From contig JBILMH010000001.1 in the NCBI GenBank assembly GCA_044375625.1, forward strand, positions 1-64,000: a DNA stretch of 64,000 nt. Reading direction: 5' to 3'. Below are positions 32,603 through 41,023 of the stretch, one piece after another (position 1 is the stretch's first letter; each line of letters starts with the position of its first letter). Source of the stretch: CAISOG01 sp044375625 (GTDB lineage: Bacteria > Pseudomonadota > Alphaproteobacteria > CAISOG01). A program made the position numbers and the translations under genes. Under the pieces are notes generated by a model that was not told the DNA's origin, made no database searches, and was given only the letters and a program-made list of their open reading frames with translations.

Positions 32603-33205
32603 ATGCCCATTTCTGACCAAAGCTTGCTGTTGCATGCCTATCGTCGTGGGTTTTTCCCAATGGCTAAGGGGCGGGAGGAGTCAGAGATTTATTGGGTTGC
32701 CCCCGATCGGCGCGGCATCATTCCGTTGGATAGCTTCCACATTCCGCACAGCCTGCGCAAATTTCTGAAGCACAGCGGCTTTCACTACAGCATCAATCAG
32801 GCGTTTGAGACGGTGTTGTTATCCTGCGCTGCGCCGCGCGCAAAACAGCCCGACAGTTGGATTAACCCGGCGATTGCCGCCCTGTATCGGGATCTTTGGC
32901 AGCGCGGCTTTGCCCATAGTGTAGAGGTTTGGCAGGGGGCGGTGGGGGAACAGCTGGTCGGTGGGTTATACGGCGTGGCGATGGGGGCGGCGTTTTTTGG
33001 CGAAAGCATGTTTAGCCGTCAAACCAATGCCAGCAAGGCGGCGTTGGTAGAGCTGGTACGGCACCTAAACGAACGCGGATTTCGCCTGTTGGATGCCCAA
33101 TTCTATACCCCCCATTTAGGGCAGTTCGGCGCGCAGGAAATTGACCAGGCCGACTATCTGGTTCTGTTGGACGACGCCTTAGCCCGTGACGCACGTTTTG
33201 TTTAG
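32603..33205 (+). CDS. aat: Leucyl/phenylalanyl-tRNA-protein transferase
   Basis: 200 residues. Family signatures: LLHAYRRGFFPMA, SEIYWVAPDRRGIIPLD, SWINPAIAALYRDL, GVAMGAAFFGESMFSR and FRLLDAQFYTPHLGQFGAQEI. It adds Leu or Phe from charged tRNA to proteins with N-terminal Arg or Lys, creating degrons read by ClpS-ClpAP (also encoded here). Only 18 bases separate it from the ParA-like gene, so it may be expressed from that transcript or from the distant accC operon promoter. Confidence 0.95.
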   Translation: MPISDQSLLLHAYRRGFFPMAKGREESEIYWVAPDRRGIIPLDSFHIPHSLRKFLKHSGFHYSINQAFETVLLSCAAPRAKQPDSWINPAIAALYRDLWQRGFAHSVEVWQGAVGEQLVGGLYGVAMGAAFFGESMFSRQTNASKAALVELVRHLNERGFRLLDAQFYTPHLGQFGAQEIDQADYLVLLDDALARDARFV

Positions 33206-33449
33206 GGGAAATGCTCTGAATCGCCCCACAGCATGGGTGACAAGTTGGCGGTTTGGCGTATCATGAGGGCGATTGAACCGCTATAGTCATTCCACTTTAA
33301 AAATCTACAGTGCTGCAAATGTCACGATCTCTGTGATACGGTGCTCATGTACGTCCGTGTACGCTCCGCTCCGTTTCTCGACCTCGTAACATTTTCGCAG
33401 GCTGTATATTTCTAAATTGGAACAACTATAAAACCCATACGTCCCGCCG
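33206..33449. other. Intergenic region before mfd with possible dispersed repeat
   Basis: No gene is supported. The stretch from about 33290 to 33420 reads like a conserved mobile-type intergenic sequence: it contains GTACGTCCGTGTAC and CTCCGCTCCGTTTCTCGAC, and translates on the minus strand into a Cys/Glu-rich tail (TDVHEHRITEIVTFAAL) without gene structure. It is not repeated elsewhere in this window. Confidence 0.35.
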
Positions 33450-36400
33450 ATGAAGCCCGCCGCCAACGCCCTATCCATGACCAATGCCGCCATTAAGGCC
33501 ACAGGCCAGCCCCCCTTAACGCCAGGGCAGGCGGTCACCCTGTACGCCGCACCGCAGGGTTATCGCGCCCTACAGCTGGCTGGGTGGCAGCGGGCATCCC
33601 CTGGCCGCTGGCTGGTGGTGACGGCGGATGAACGGGGCGTAGCCAGCTGGGCGGCGGATTTGGCGGTGGTTGCGCCGGATCTGACGGTGCTGACCCTGCC
33701 CGCCTGGGACTGCCTGCCCTATGATCGCAGCCCCCCGCACGCGGCGGTGATGGGGCAACGGCTGGCCACCCTGCATCAGTTGCAGGCTGACCCCGCCCGC
33801 TCCACGATAGTGTTAGCCCCTGTGGCGGCGTTGTTGCAGCGGGTGTTGCCCGCCACCGAGCTGGCCAAGTTGGTCTTTCCGTTGAAAACAGGAGCGTTGC
33901 TGAACCGCGACAACCTGCTGCGCTGGATGAATGACCAGGGTTATGAGCGGATGGAAACCGTGCGGGAACCTGGACAATACGCGGTGCGCGGCGGTCTGTT
34001 GGATCTGTTTGCGCCCGCGGGGGATCAGGCCTTGCGCCTGGACTTTTTCGGGGCGGAGCTGGAACGGTTGCGGCGCTTTGACCCGCTGAGCCAACGCAGC
34101 CTGGGTGAGGTGGAGGAGGCGTTGCTGCTGCCCGCCAGCGAGATAAGCCTGAACGAGGCGACCATCCGACGATTCCGCGATAACTACCGCGCGACCTTTG
34201 GCGCGGCCGCCCTGCATGACCCGCTGTATCTGGCGATTACTGAGGGGCGACGGTTTAGTGGCGCCGAACACTGGTTGCCGCTGTTTTACGATCATCTGGC
34301 CAGCCCGCTGAGCTATTTTGGCGCGGACACCCGAGTGGTGATGGAGGAGGAGGCGTTGCCGCGTGGCCAGGCCTTTTTGCAAAGCGTGCAGGAATACGCC
34401 GCCGCCCGTCGGCAGCATGCCCGCACCGGTGACACCCCCTATCGCCCGCTGGCGGAGGAGTTGTTGTACCTGAAGGCGGCGGAGTGGCAGCAAGATTTAA
34501 CCCGATACCCGCTGGGGCAATGGCTGGCGCGGGAACGCCTGCCTACGCATCTGCCAGGCCTTGCGGAGCAGCAACATTGGTCAGTGGGCGGTGAGCAGGG
34601 CTATAATTTTGTGACCATCCGCCAGGATGCCGCGCAAAACCTGCTGGCCAAGGTGGTGGACTATATCCAGGCCGAATGGGCGGCGGGGCAGGCCGTCATC
34701 CTGACTTGCTATTCTGAGGGCAGCAGCCAACGGTTAAGCCAACTGCTGCGGGAGGCTGGCTTAACCAACCTGCGCCCCGCACCGACTTGGCCAGACCAGC
34801 CCCAGCCGCAATTGTTGGAGCTGGTGCAATGGCCGTTGGCGGCGGGGTTCCGCAGCGAAGGGCTGACCGTTATTTCCGAGGCCGACATTTTTGGTGAGCG
34901 GTTGGGTGCCAGCCCAAGCCGTAGCCGTGGCCGTCGGGCGGAGCATTTTATCCGCGACCTGACCGCCCTGCTGCCAGGTGATTTGGTGGTGCATGCCGAT
35001 CACGGTATCGGAAAATTTGAAGGCCTGACGATGATCAGCGCGGGTGGGGTGCGCCACGATTGCCTGTGCCTTATCTACGCCGACAACGCGAAGCTGTATC
35101 TGCCGGTTGAGAATTTGGAGTTGCTAAGCCGTTTCGGGGGGGAGGAGGCCGCCGCGGGCGTCGCCCTGGATCGCCTGGGCGGGGCAGCCTGGCAAGCGCG
35201 TAAGGCGCGGGTGAAGAAACGCCTGATGGAAATGGCGGGGCAGCTGATTCAAACGGCGGCCAGCCGCGCGATGGCGCAGGCGCCCGAAATTGCCCCTGAC
35301 CAGACCGCCTATCAGGCCTTCTGCGCCCGCTTTCCCTATGCGGAGACCGAGGATCAGGAGCAGGCGATTGCTGATGTGCTGGCCGATTTGGCGGCGGGTA
35401 AGGCAATGGATAGGCTGGTTTGCGGCGATGTCGGCTTTGGCAAGACTGAGGTGGCGTTGCGGGCAGCCTGCGCCGTGGCGCTGTCGGGTTGGCAGGTGGC
35501 GGTGGTGGCGCCAACCACCCTGTTGGTGCGCCAACATGCCGCCAATTTTACCAACCGTTTTGCTGGCCTGCCCGTCCGCCTGGGCGCGCTGTCCCGCCTG
35601 ACCCCCGCGGCGGTGGCGACCGACACCAAAAAAGCCTTGGCCAGTGGGCAGGTCGATGTGGTAATCGGCACCCACGCCCTGCTGAGCAAGTCGATGAATT
35701 TTGCCCGCCTTGGTCTGGTCATTGTGGATGAGGAGCAGCATTTTGGCGTGGCGCAGAAGGAGCGGTTGAAGGAGTTGCAGGCGGGCGTTCACGTCCTGAC
35801 CCTGACCGCGACGCCGATTCCCCGCACGTTGCAGCTGGCTTTGTCGGGGGTGCGCGACCTAAGCCTGATCACCACCCCGCCCGTTGATCGTCTGGCGGTG
35901 GAAACCCATGTGATGCCGTTTGACCCCGTGGTGCTGCGTGAAGCCCTGCTGCACGAATACCATCGCGGCGGCCAAAGCTTTTTTGTGGTGCCGCGCATTG
36001 AGGATCTGCCCAAGTTGCAGGAGGAGTTGGCCGAATTGGTGCCAGAGATCAAAATTGCCGTCGCCCATGGCGGCCTAAGCGCGGGCGATCTGGAGGCGGT
36101 GATGGGGCAATTCCTGGATCGTCGTGCCGACCTGTTGCTGTGTACTCATATTATTGAATCGGGGCTGGATATTCCGCACGCCAACACCATCATCATCCAC
36201 CGCGCCGATCGTTTCGGCCTGTCGCAACTGTACCAGCTGCGCGGGCGGGTAGGGCGGGGCAAGGTGCGCGGCTATGCCTATCTCACCCTGCCGGCGGGGC
36301 AGGTGGTGACCGAATCCGCCACCCGCAGGTTGCAGGTGATGGCGGGACTGGATCAACTGGGCGCGGGATTCCAACTGGCCAGCCATGATTTGGATATTCG

Positions 36401-37046
36401 CGGTGCGGGCAATCTGTTGGGCGATGAACAGTCGGGGCAGATCCGTGAGGTGGGGATTGAGCTGTATCAGCAGATGTTGGCCGACGCGGTGGCAACGGTT
36501 AAGGCGGGCGGTACAGCGGGCGGCGGCGATGGGGCAGCAACCCAGCCGCAGGGTCAGGATTGGACGCCCACCATTCAAATCAGCGATACCGCCCTGTTTA
36601 TCCCAGAGGACTATATTGGCGATTTGAATCTGCGCCTGCAAATCTATCGCCGCCTGGCGGATCTGGCCACCACGGCGGAGGTGGAGGCGATGGCGGTGGA
36701 GCTGATCGACCGTTTCGGCAAGTTGCCGGCGCAGGTGGACAATTTGTTGCAGCTGCTGATCATCAAACAACACTGCAAGACGTTGAATATTGATCGGTTG
36801 GAGGCGGGGCCAAAGGCGGTTGTGCTGTCCTTCCACAACCATCAATGCCCCAACCCAACCGCGTTGGTGCAGATGATTGCCAGTGACCCGATTCGGTTTA
36901 AGCTGCGCCCTGATCAGCGCCTGGTGTACAGCCTGGGTGGATCCCTGACCCAACTAAGCGCCCTGGCCGCCTGTCAACACGTCTTGGCGCGGCTGGCGAA
37001 ACTGGCGGAGCCAATCCTAAATGCGCAGGCAGTTCAACAACGATAA
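33450..37046 (+). CDS. mfd: Transcription-repair coupling factor
   Basis: 1198 residues, normal length. The N-terminal UvrB-like region ends near 400 (TLPAWDCLPYDRSPPHAAV), the RNA polymerase interaction domain follows (DLVVHADHGIGKFEGL near 510), then the helicase core with Walker A GDVGFGKT ending K665-T666, DEEQH box 760-764, and motifs QLYQLRGRVGRG. The C-terminal TRCF domain is complete. It removes stalled RNA polymerase at lesions and recruits UvrA. A second ATG at 33477 is an alternative start. Confidence 0.97.
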   Translation: MKPAANALSMTNAAIKATGQPPLTPGQAVTLYAAPQGYRALQLAGWQRASPGRWLVVTADERGVASWAADLAVVAPDLTVLTLPAWDCLPYDRSPPHAAVMGQRLATLHQLQADPARSTIVLAPVAALLQRVLPATELAKLVFPLKTGALLNRDNLLRWMNDQGYERMETVREPGQYAVRGGLLDLFAPAGDQALRLDFFGAELERLRRFDPLSQRSLGEVEEALLLPASEISLNEATIRRFRDNYRATFGAAALHDPLYLAITEGRRFSGAEHWLPLFYDHLASPLSYFGADTRVVMEEEALPRGQAFLQSVQEYAAARRQHARTGDTPYRPLAEELLYLKAAEWQQDLTRYPLGQWLARERLPTHLPGLAEQQHWSVGGEQGYNFVTIRQDAAQNLLAKVVDYIQAEWAAGQAVILTCYSEGSSQRLSQLLREAGLTNLRPAPTWPDQPQPQLLELVQWPLAAGFRSEGLTVISEADIFGERLGASPSRSRGRRAEHFIRDLTALLPGDLVVHADHGIGKFEGLTMISAGGVRHDCLCLIYADNAKLYLPVENLELLSRFGGEEAAAGVALDRLGGAAWQARKARVKKRLMEMAGQLIQTAASRAMAQAPEIAPDQTAYQAFCARFPYAETEDQEQAIADVLADLAAGKAMDRLVCGDVGFGKTEVALRAACAVALSGWQVAVVAPTTLLVRQHAANFTNRFAGLPVRLGALSRLTPAAVATDTKKALASGQVDVVIGTHALLSKSMNFARLGLVIVDEEQHFGVAQKERLKELQAGVHVLTLTATPIPRTLQLALSGVRDLSLITTPPVDRLAVETHVMPFDPVVLREALLHEYHRGGQSFFVVPRIEDLPKLQEELAELVPEIKIAVAHGGLSAGDLEAVMGQFLDRRADLLLCTHIIESGLDIPHANTIIIHRADRFGLSQLYQLRGRVGRGKVRGYAYLTLPAGQVVTESATRRLQVMAGLDQLGAGFQLASHDLDIRGAGNLLGDEQSGQIREVGIELYQQMLADAVATVKAGGTAGGGDGAATQPQGQDWTPTIQISDTALFIPEDYIGDLNLRLQIYRRLADLATTAEVEAMAVELIDRFGKLPAQVDNLLQLLIIKQHCKTLNIDRLEAGPKAVVLSFHNHQCPNPTALVQMIASDPIRFKLRPDQRLVYSLGGSLTQLSALAACQHVLARLAKLAEPILNAQAVQQR

Positions 37047-37052
37047 GCTGGA

Positions 37053-37460
37053 TTAAAACTTTCGCTTTGCCCACCCAAAAACCCCATAGCGTAGTAGGGC
37101 GCGGGCGTTGTGAAGGACGCTAACGGGGCGTTTTACAATCGCATCCTGGAACAGGGCGATGGCGGGGCGATTTTCCCTTTGGTAAATATATCCAATCCCC
37201 AACATCAATCCGCAGTGGCGGCAGACCAGCTTTTTATCGGTGGCGAATTCCTGGGCAAATTCCTGGATAAGATTGGGCGACAATTCCTGTGCCGACCTGT
37301 CCATCATCACGCGATCTAGGTACAGTCGGCGCAGCGATCCAAAGCCGTCTTTTTGATACAGGCACAGCGTTGTGGCGCAGCATCGGCAGGTTATTGTGTA
37401 GAACCGAAAAACGCCGCGGCGATTGGCCAAAAACGAATCGCGCTTTGCCACTGCCATCAT
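37053..37460 (-). CDS. Hypothetical protein with zinc-binding cysteine pairs
   Basis: 135 residues, not recognised. Two cysteine clusters are visible: T-C-R-C-C near residue 25 with another C near 33, and C-R-H-C-G near 80, which could bind zinc. A basic first segment and a basic C-terminus (GVFGWAKRKF) are present. It converges on mfd with a gap of only six bases. Coding potential is supported by length and the Cys pattern only. Confidence 0.55.
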   Translation of the reverse strand: MMAVAKRDSFLANRRGVFRFYTITCRCCATTLCLYQKDGFGSLRRLYLDRVMMDRSAQELSPNLIQEFAQEFATDKKLVCRHCGLMLGIGYIYQRENRPAIALFQDAIVKRPVSVLHNARALLRYGVFGWAKRKF

Positions 37461-37508
37461 GGGCTATCACACCTATCACACTTAGCACACCATTTTGCGC
37501 AAAGGCCG

Positions 37509-38666
37509 CTAAATGTCTTCAGCGTCGCTGATGGCCGCGCCGCCGCCCAGGCCGCCACCCTCATTGGCCTCAGCCGCCTCAGCGCTGGTAGGCTCCGCGA
37601 TTAGGTTTTCGGCAACCAGGCCAGCGTTTTGTCTGATGTAGGCCTCAATACTGTCGGCCAAGGCGGGATTATCCTTCAGGAATTGTTTGGAATTCTCGCG
37701 CCCCTGACCAATCCGTTGCCCCTGCGCGCTGAACCAGGCGCCCGATTTTTGCACCACGCCAGCGGCCTCACCCAGGTCAATCAGCTCACCAATTTTGGAA
37801 ATACCCGCGCCATAGATCATGTCGAATTCCACCTGACGGAAGGGGGGTGCCAGCTTATTTTTCACCACCTTAACCCGCGATTTTTGACCCAGGATGACAT
37901 CCTTATCCTGAATTTTGCCGATGTTGCGGATATCCAAACGAACCGAGGCATAGAATTTTAGGGCGTTACCGCCGGTGGTGGTTTCGGGATTGCCCCACAT
38001 CACCCCAATTTTTTGGCGCACTTGGTTCAAAAAGATCACCATGGTGCGGGAACGGGAGATAGAGGCTGTCAATTTCCGCAAAGCCTGGCTCATCAACCGT
38101 GCCTGCAATCCCATATGGGAATCGCCCATATCCCCCTCCAACTCCGCCTTTGGTACCAGGGCGGCAACCGAATCGACCACCAACACATCCACCGCGCCGC
38201 TGCGCACCAGGGTGTCACAAATCTCCAACGCCTGTTCCCCATGATCGGGCTGGCTGATAATCACATCGTTCAGCACCACGCCCAGCTTTTGGGCATAGGC
38301 GGGATCCAGGGCGTGCTCTGCGTCAATAAAGGCGCAGGTGCCGCCCGCCTTTTGCGCCTCAGCAATCACATGCAGCGCCAGGGTGGTTTTACCAGAGCTT
38401 TCCGGGCCAAAAATTTCAATAATCCGCCCACGGGGCAAGCCGCCAACGCCCAGCGCGATGTCCAGGCCGAGAGATCCTGTCGAAATCACCTCAACCTCCA
38501 CCGCCTGATCCCGTTGACCCAAGCGCATGACCGAGCCCTTGCCAAAGGCGCGCTCAATCTGCCCCATCGCGGCCTCTAAAGCCTTCAGGCGCTCGCCCGC
38601 CTTTTGGTCGGTGGGTTTTAATTCGGTCACATTGGTGTTGGAAGATGACGTTGCGCGAATCGACAT
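37509..38666 (-). CDS. recA: Recombinase RecA
   Basis: 385 residues, slightly long because of an extended N-terminus (first 22 residues) and a Gly/Ala-rich acidic C-terminus. Walker A GPESSGKT at 87-94; ALKFYASVRLDIR, the L2 loop region NQVRQKIGVMWGNPETTTGG and VDSVAALVPKAELEGDMGD are standard. RecA forms filaments on single-stranded DNA for recombination and LexA cleavage. It is transcribed alone, toward the zinc-type hypothetical gene. Confidence 0.98.
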   Translation of the reverse strand: MSIRATSSSNTNVTELKPTDQKAGERLKALEAAMGQIERAFGKGSVMRLGQRDQAVEVEVISTGSLGLDIALGVGGLPRGRIIEIFGPESSGKTTLALHVIAEAQKAGGTCAFIDAEHALDPAYAQKLGVVLNDVIISQPDHGEQALEICDTLVRSGAVDVLVVDSVAALVPKAELEGDMGDSHMGLQARLMSQALRKLTASISRSRTMVIFLNQVRQKIGVMWGNPETTTGGNALKFYASVRLDIRNIGKIQDKDVILGQKSRVKVVKNKLAPPFRQVEFDMIYGAGISKIGELIDLGEAAGVVQKSGAWFSAQGQRIGQGRENSKQFLKDNPALADSIEAYIRQNAGLVAENLIAEPTSAEAAEANEGGGLGGGAAISDAEDI

Positions 38667-38687
38667 GGGGGCATCCTGTAAGTAAGA

Positions 38688-38703
38688 GTTCCGATTGTGG
38701 TTC
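38688..38703 (-). promoter_or_regulatory. SOS-box-like direct repeat upstream of recA
   Basis: Minus strand reads GAAC-CACAATCG-GAAC, 22 bases before the recA start. Alphaproteobacterial LexA boxes are GAAC-N7-GAAC; here the spacer is eight, so it is a near match only. Confidence 0.4.
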
Positions 38704-38790
38704 TAGTCATAGCGCTTTCGTTGCCTGCCCGCAACATTATGTATGCGCGGATGTAGCACGGGGGTTATCGCATCCCATCTCTCCGTCTGT

Positions 38791-38950
38791 TGTCATCCTA
38801 CTCCTTGTAAGTAGGATCTCCTTAGGCTTTTACCGATTGTGCAGCGGTTAGGGTTTGAGACCCTACCCATAAAGAGTAGGATCTATGCGATGGTATCGCC
38901 TGAAAAGCGGTGAGGATTTGAGATTCTACCCACAGGGGGTAGAATGACAT
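38791..38950. repeat. Chimeric family B/A palindromic element
   Basis: Begins TGTCATCCTACTCC as family B and ends TAGAATGACA as family B, but is 160 bases instead of about 96. A family B right arm (TTTGAGACCCTACCC..) is followed by an ATGCGATGGTA core typical of family A and then by a second family B right arm (TTTGAGATTCTACCC..). Confidence 0.8.
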
Positions 38951-39010
38951 TGTGAGGTGGCGACATTGCGTCCATTCTTTACCCCGCCCCCGCCATTATT
39001 TGCCCCCGCC

Positions 39011-39076
39011 CCTGTCTTTTTTCGCCCCCTCCCCTGTCTTTTTTCGCCCCCTCCCCTGTCTTTTTTCGCCCCCTCC
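39011..39076. repeat. 22-bp tandem repeat, three copies
   Basis: The unit CCTGTCTTTTTTCGCCCCCT plus CC occurs three times in exact succession at 39011, 39033 and 39055. Confidence 0.92.
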
Positions 39077-39081
39077 CCCAA

Positions 39082-39104
39082 CCCCCTCCCGCAAGTGGAG
39101 GGGG
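39082..39104. repeat. Family C hairpin element
   Basis: CCCCCTCC pairs with GGAGGGGG around seven bases, preceded by CCCCCTCCCCCAA. The same arrangement recurs at 47131-47181. Confidence 0.8.
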
Positions 39105-39207
39105 AACACTCCCACCCACATCGTGCCTTGTCATCTGGACTTGTCATCCAGAGGGGGCATGCTTAAACTTAGTTTTTGTGCCGCAATAGCAGATGGGGTG
39201 GGGTTGG

Positions 39208-40095
39208 ATGATTCCTTTTGATGATCGCGATGGCCTGATATGGCTGGATGGTAAGCTGGTTCCCTGGCGGGAGGCGCGCGTGCACGTGCTGACCCATGCA
39301 TTGCACTATGGCAGCGCGGTGTTTGAGGGCGAACGGGTCTATGATGGCCGCGTCTTTCGGGAACGGGATCACGCCATCCGCCTGCAAAAATCGGCCGAAA
39401 TTTTGGATTTCGAGATCCCCTTTAGCCTCGAACAAATGGCGCAAGGCGTGCAGGAATTGATTGCGCAGAACAACATCCCCAATGGCTATTTGCGGCGTTT
39501 AGCCTGGCGCGGCAGTGAGATGATCGGGGTGTCGGCGCAACACACCCGAATCCACCTGGCGATGGCGGTGTGGGAATGGCCCAGCTATTTCCCGCCGGAG
39601 TTGTTGCAGCAGGGTATCCGCCTGGCCACCTCAGACTGGGTATGCCCGCCCCCCAACGCGATGCCAACGGCCAGCAAGGCGGTGGGCAATTACATGATCC
39701 GCACCCTGTCGAAACATAAGGCTGAGCGGGCGGGCTTTACCGATGCGCTGCTGTTGGACTGGCGTGGCAATCTGGCTGAGGCGACGGGCGCCAACCTGTT
39801 CCTGCTGATCGATGGCGCGCTGCACACCCCAACGCCCGACTGCTTTTTGAACGGTATCACCCGCCAAACCGTTATTGCCTTAGCGCGGCGGCGGGGGATT
39901 GAGGTAATCGAACGGCATATTGCGCCGTCGGAATTGGCCGCGGTGGGTGAAGTGTTCCTGACCGGAACCGCCGCGGAGGTCACGCCGGTTGGTCGTATTG
40001 ATGATCGCAGCTTTGCGGTGGGCACCCTAACCCGCCAGCTGATGGCCGATTATCAGGACTTGGTGCGCGCCTCAGCCGATGATGTTGTTATCTAG
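39208..40095 (+). CDS. ilvE: Branched-chain amino acid aminotransferase
   Basis: 295 residues from the ATG at 39208, preferred over the ATG at 39193 because family members start close to PFDDRDGLIWLDG. Fold-type IV PLP enzyme with VHVLTHALHYGSAVFEGERVY near residue 23 and the PLP lysine K157 in TASKAVGNYM; GNLAEATGANLF and GITRQTVIALA follow. It interconverts Val, Leu, Ile and their keto acids with glutamate. Class IV relatives such as D-amino acid aminotransferase are less likely given the VFEGERVYDG pattern. It overlaps the next gene by 17 bases. Confidence 0.9.
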   Translation: MIPFDDRDGLIWLDGKLVPWREARVHVLTHALHYGSAVFEGERVYDGRVFRERDHAIRLQKSAEILDFEIPFSLEQMAQGVQELIAQNNIPNGYLRRLAWRGSEMIGVSAQHTRIHLAMAVWEWPSYFPPELLQQGIRLATSDWVCPPPNAMPTASKAVGNYMIRTLSKHKAERAGFTDALLLDWRGNLAEATGANLFLLIDGALHTPTPDCFLNGITRQTVIALARRRGIEVIERHIAPSELAAVGEVFLTGTAAEVTPVGRIDDRSFAVGTLTRQLMADYQDLVRASADDVVI

Positions 40096-41014
40096 GTTGC
40101 CAGATGCCGTCGAACCCGCTAGTGATAGTCTCATGATAACAAGCTCTGTTCAATCTGGCGCGGTGCAGCTGCCTGAAATGGCTGATACCGAACACTTCCA
40201 GTTCTCTGATCGTGGTTTCGAACCGATTGTGGTGGAATCCATGGAGATTCGCCTGGCCAGAACCCCTGAGGAGGTTTTGGCATCGCAACGGCTGCGCTAT
40301 GAGGTGTTTTATGAAGAAATGGGGGCAACCCCCATTCGCCAGATGGCAGAATTGCGCCGTGACTATGATGCCTATGACCGCTACTGCGACCATTTGTTGG
40401 TGTTCGATCGTAGGCGGCCAGAGGGCGCACAGGTGGTGGGCACCTATCGCCTGATTACCCGCGACGTTGCCAAACAAATGGGACAATTTTACTCAGCCAG
40501 TGAGTATGATATCAGCAAGATTTTGGACTATCCTGGTGAGCTTTTGGAGTTTGGTCGTTCCTGCGTGATGCGTAGCTATCGGACGTTCCCGGTGATGCAA
40601 CTGCTGTGGCGCGGGATTGCCGCCTATATCTTTACCCACCAGGTGGAAATGATGTTTGGGGTGGCCAGCTTCCCTGGTCAGGATGTGCAGGCGCTTCGCG
40701 AACCGCTGAGCTTTCTGTATCACCATCATTTGGCACCAATTGAGCGGCGGGCGGTCTGTTTGCCCCAACATTATGTCGATATGAACCTGTTGCCTTCAGA
40801 TCAGGTGCACACCAAGTCGGTGATGAATAAGCTGCCCCCCCTGATTAAGGGGTATTTGCGGGTGGGTGCCTGGGTGGGCGATGGTGCCTATATCGATCGG
40901 CAATGGAATTCTGTTGATGTCTTTATTTTGGTGAAGACTGATAAAATTACCCCGAAATACATGGAACATTATGGCTTAAGCGGGGTTGTCAACGATCCAC
41001 TTTTGCCAGAGTAG
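40079..41014 (+). CDS. olsB: Ornithine-acyl[ACP] N-acyltransferase (OlsB-type)
   Basis: Up to 311 residues; ATG codons at 40079, 40133 and 40178 are all possible and none has a clear ribosome-binding site. From about residue 57 the OlsB/hemolysin-like acyltransferase fold is visible: RLARTPEEVLASQRLRYEVFYEEMGA, DHLLVFD, GTYRLITRDVAKQMGQFYSASEYD, ELGRSCV-type EFGRSCVMRSYR and GVASFPGQD. OlsB transfers a 3-hydroxyacyl group to ornithine to give lyso-ornithine lipid. The directly following acyltransferase gene fits OlsA, completing the pathway. Confidence 0.85.
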   Translation: MMLLSRLPDAVEPASDSLMITSSVQSGAVQLPEMADTEHFQFSDRGFEPIVVESMEIRLARTPEEVLASQRLRYEVFYEEMGATPIRQMAELRRDYDAYDRYCDHLLVFDRRRPEGAQVVGTYRLITRDVAKQMGQFYSASEYDISKILDYPGELLEFGRSCVMRSYRTFPVMQLLWRGIAAYIFTHQVEMMFGVASFPGQDVQALREPLSFLYHHHLAPIERRAVCLPQHYVDMNLLPSDQVHTKSVMNKLPPLIKGYLRVGAWVGDGAYIDRQWNSVDVFILVKTDKITPKYMEHYGLSGVVNDPLLPE

Positions 41015-41023
41015 GATAGGGCA

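Larger units (their letters stand above)
38704..39192. other. Repeat-filled intergenic region between recA and the aminotransferase gene
   Basis: No coding region is supported. It contains a chimeric double-hairpin element (38791-38950), a 22-bp triple tandem repeat (39011-39076) and a GC-rich hairpin (39082-39104). Confidence 0.75.

Noticed and set aside
33305..33538. 77-codon minus-strand frame overlapping the mfd start
   Set aside because: It reads into mfd in antisense and has no ribosome-binding site or conserved fold; kept only as part of the possible dispersed sequence.
36075..36953. 292-codon open frame antisense to mfd
   Set aside because: It lies wholly within a strongly conserved helicase gene, reflects third-position GC bias and has no recognisable domain.
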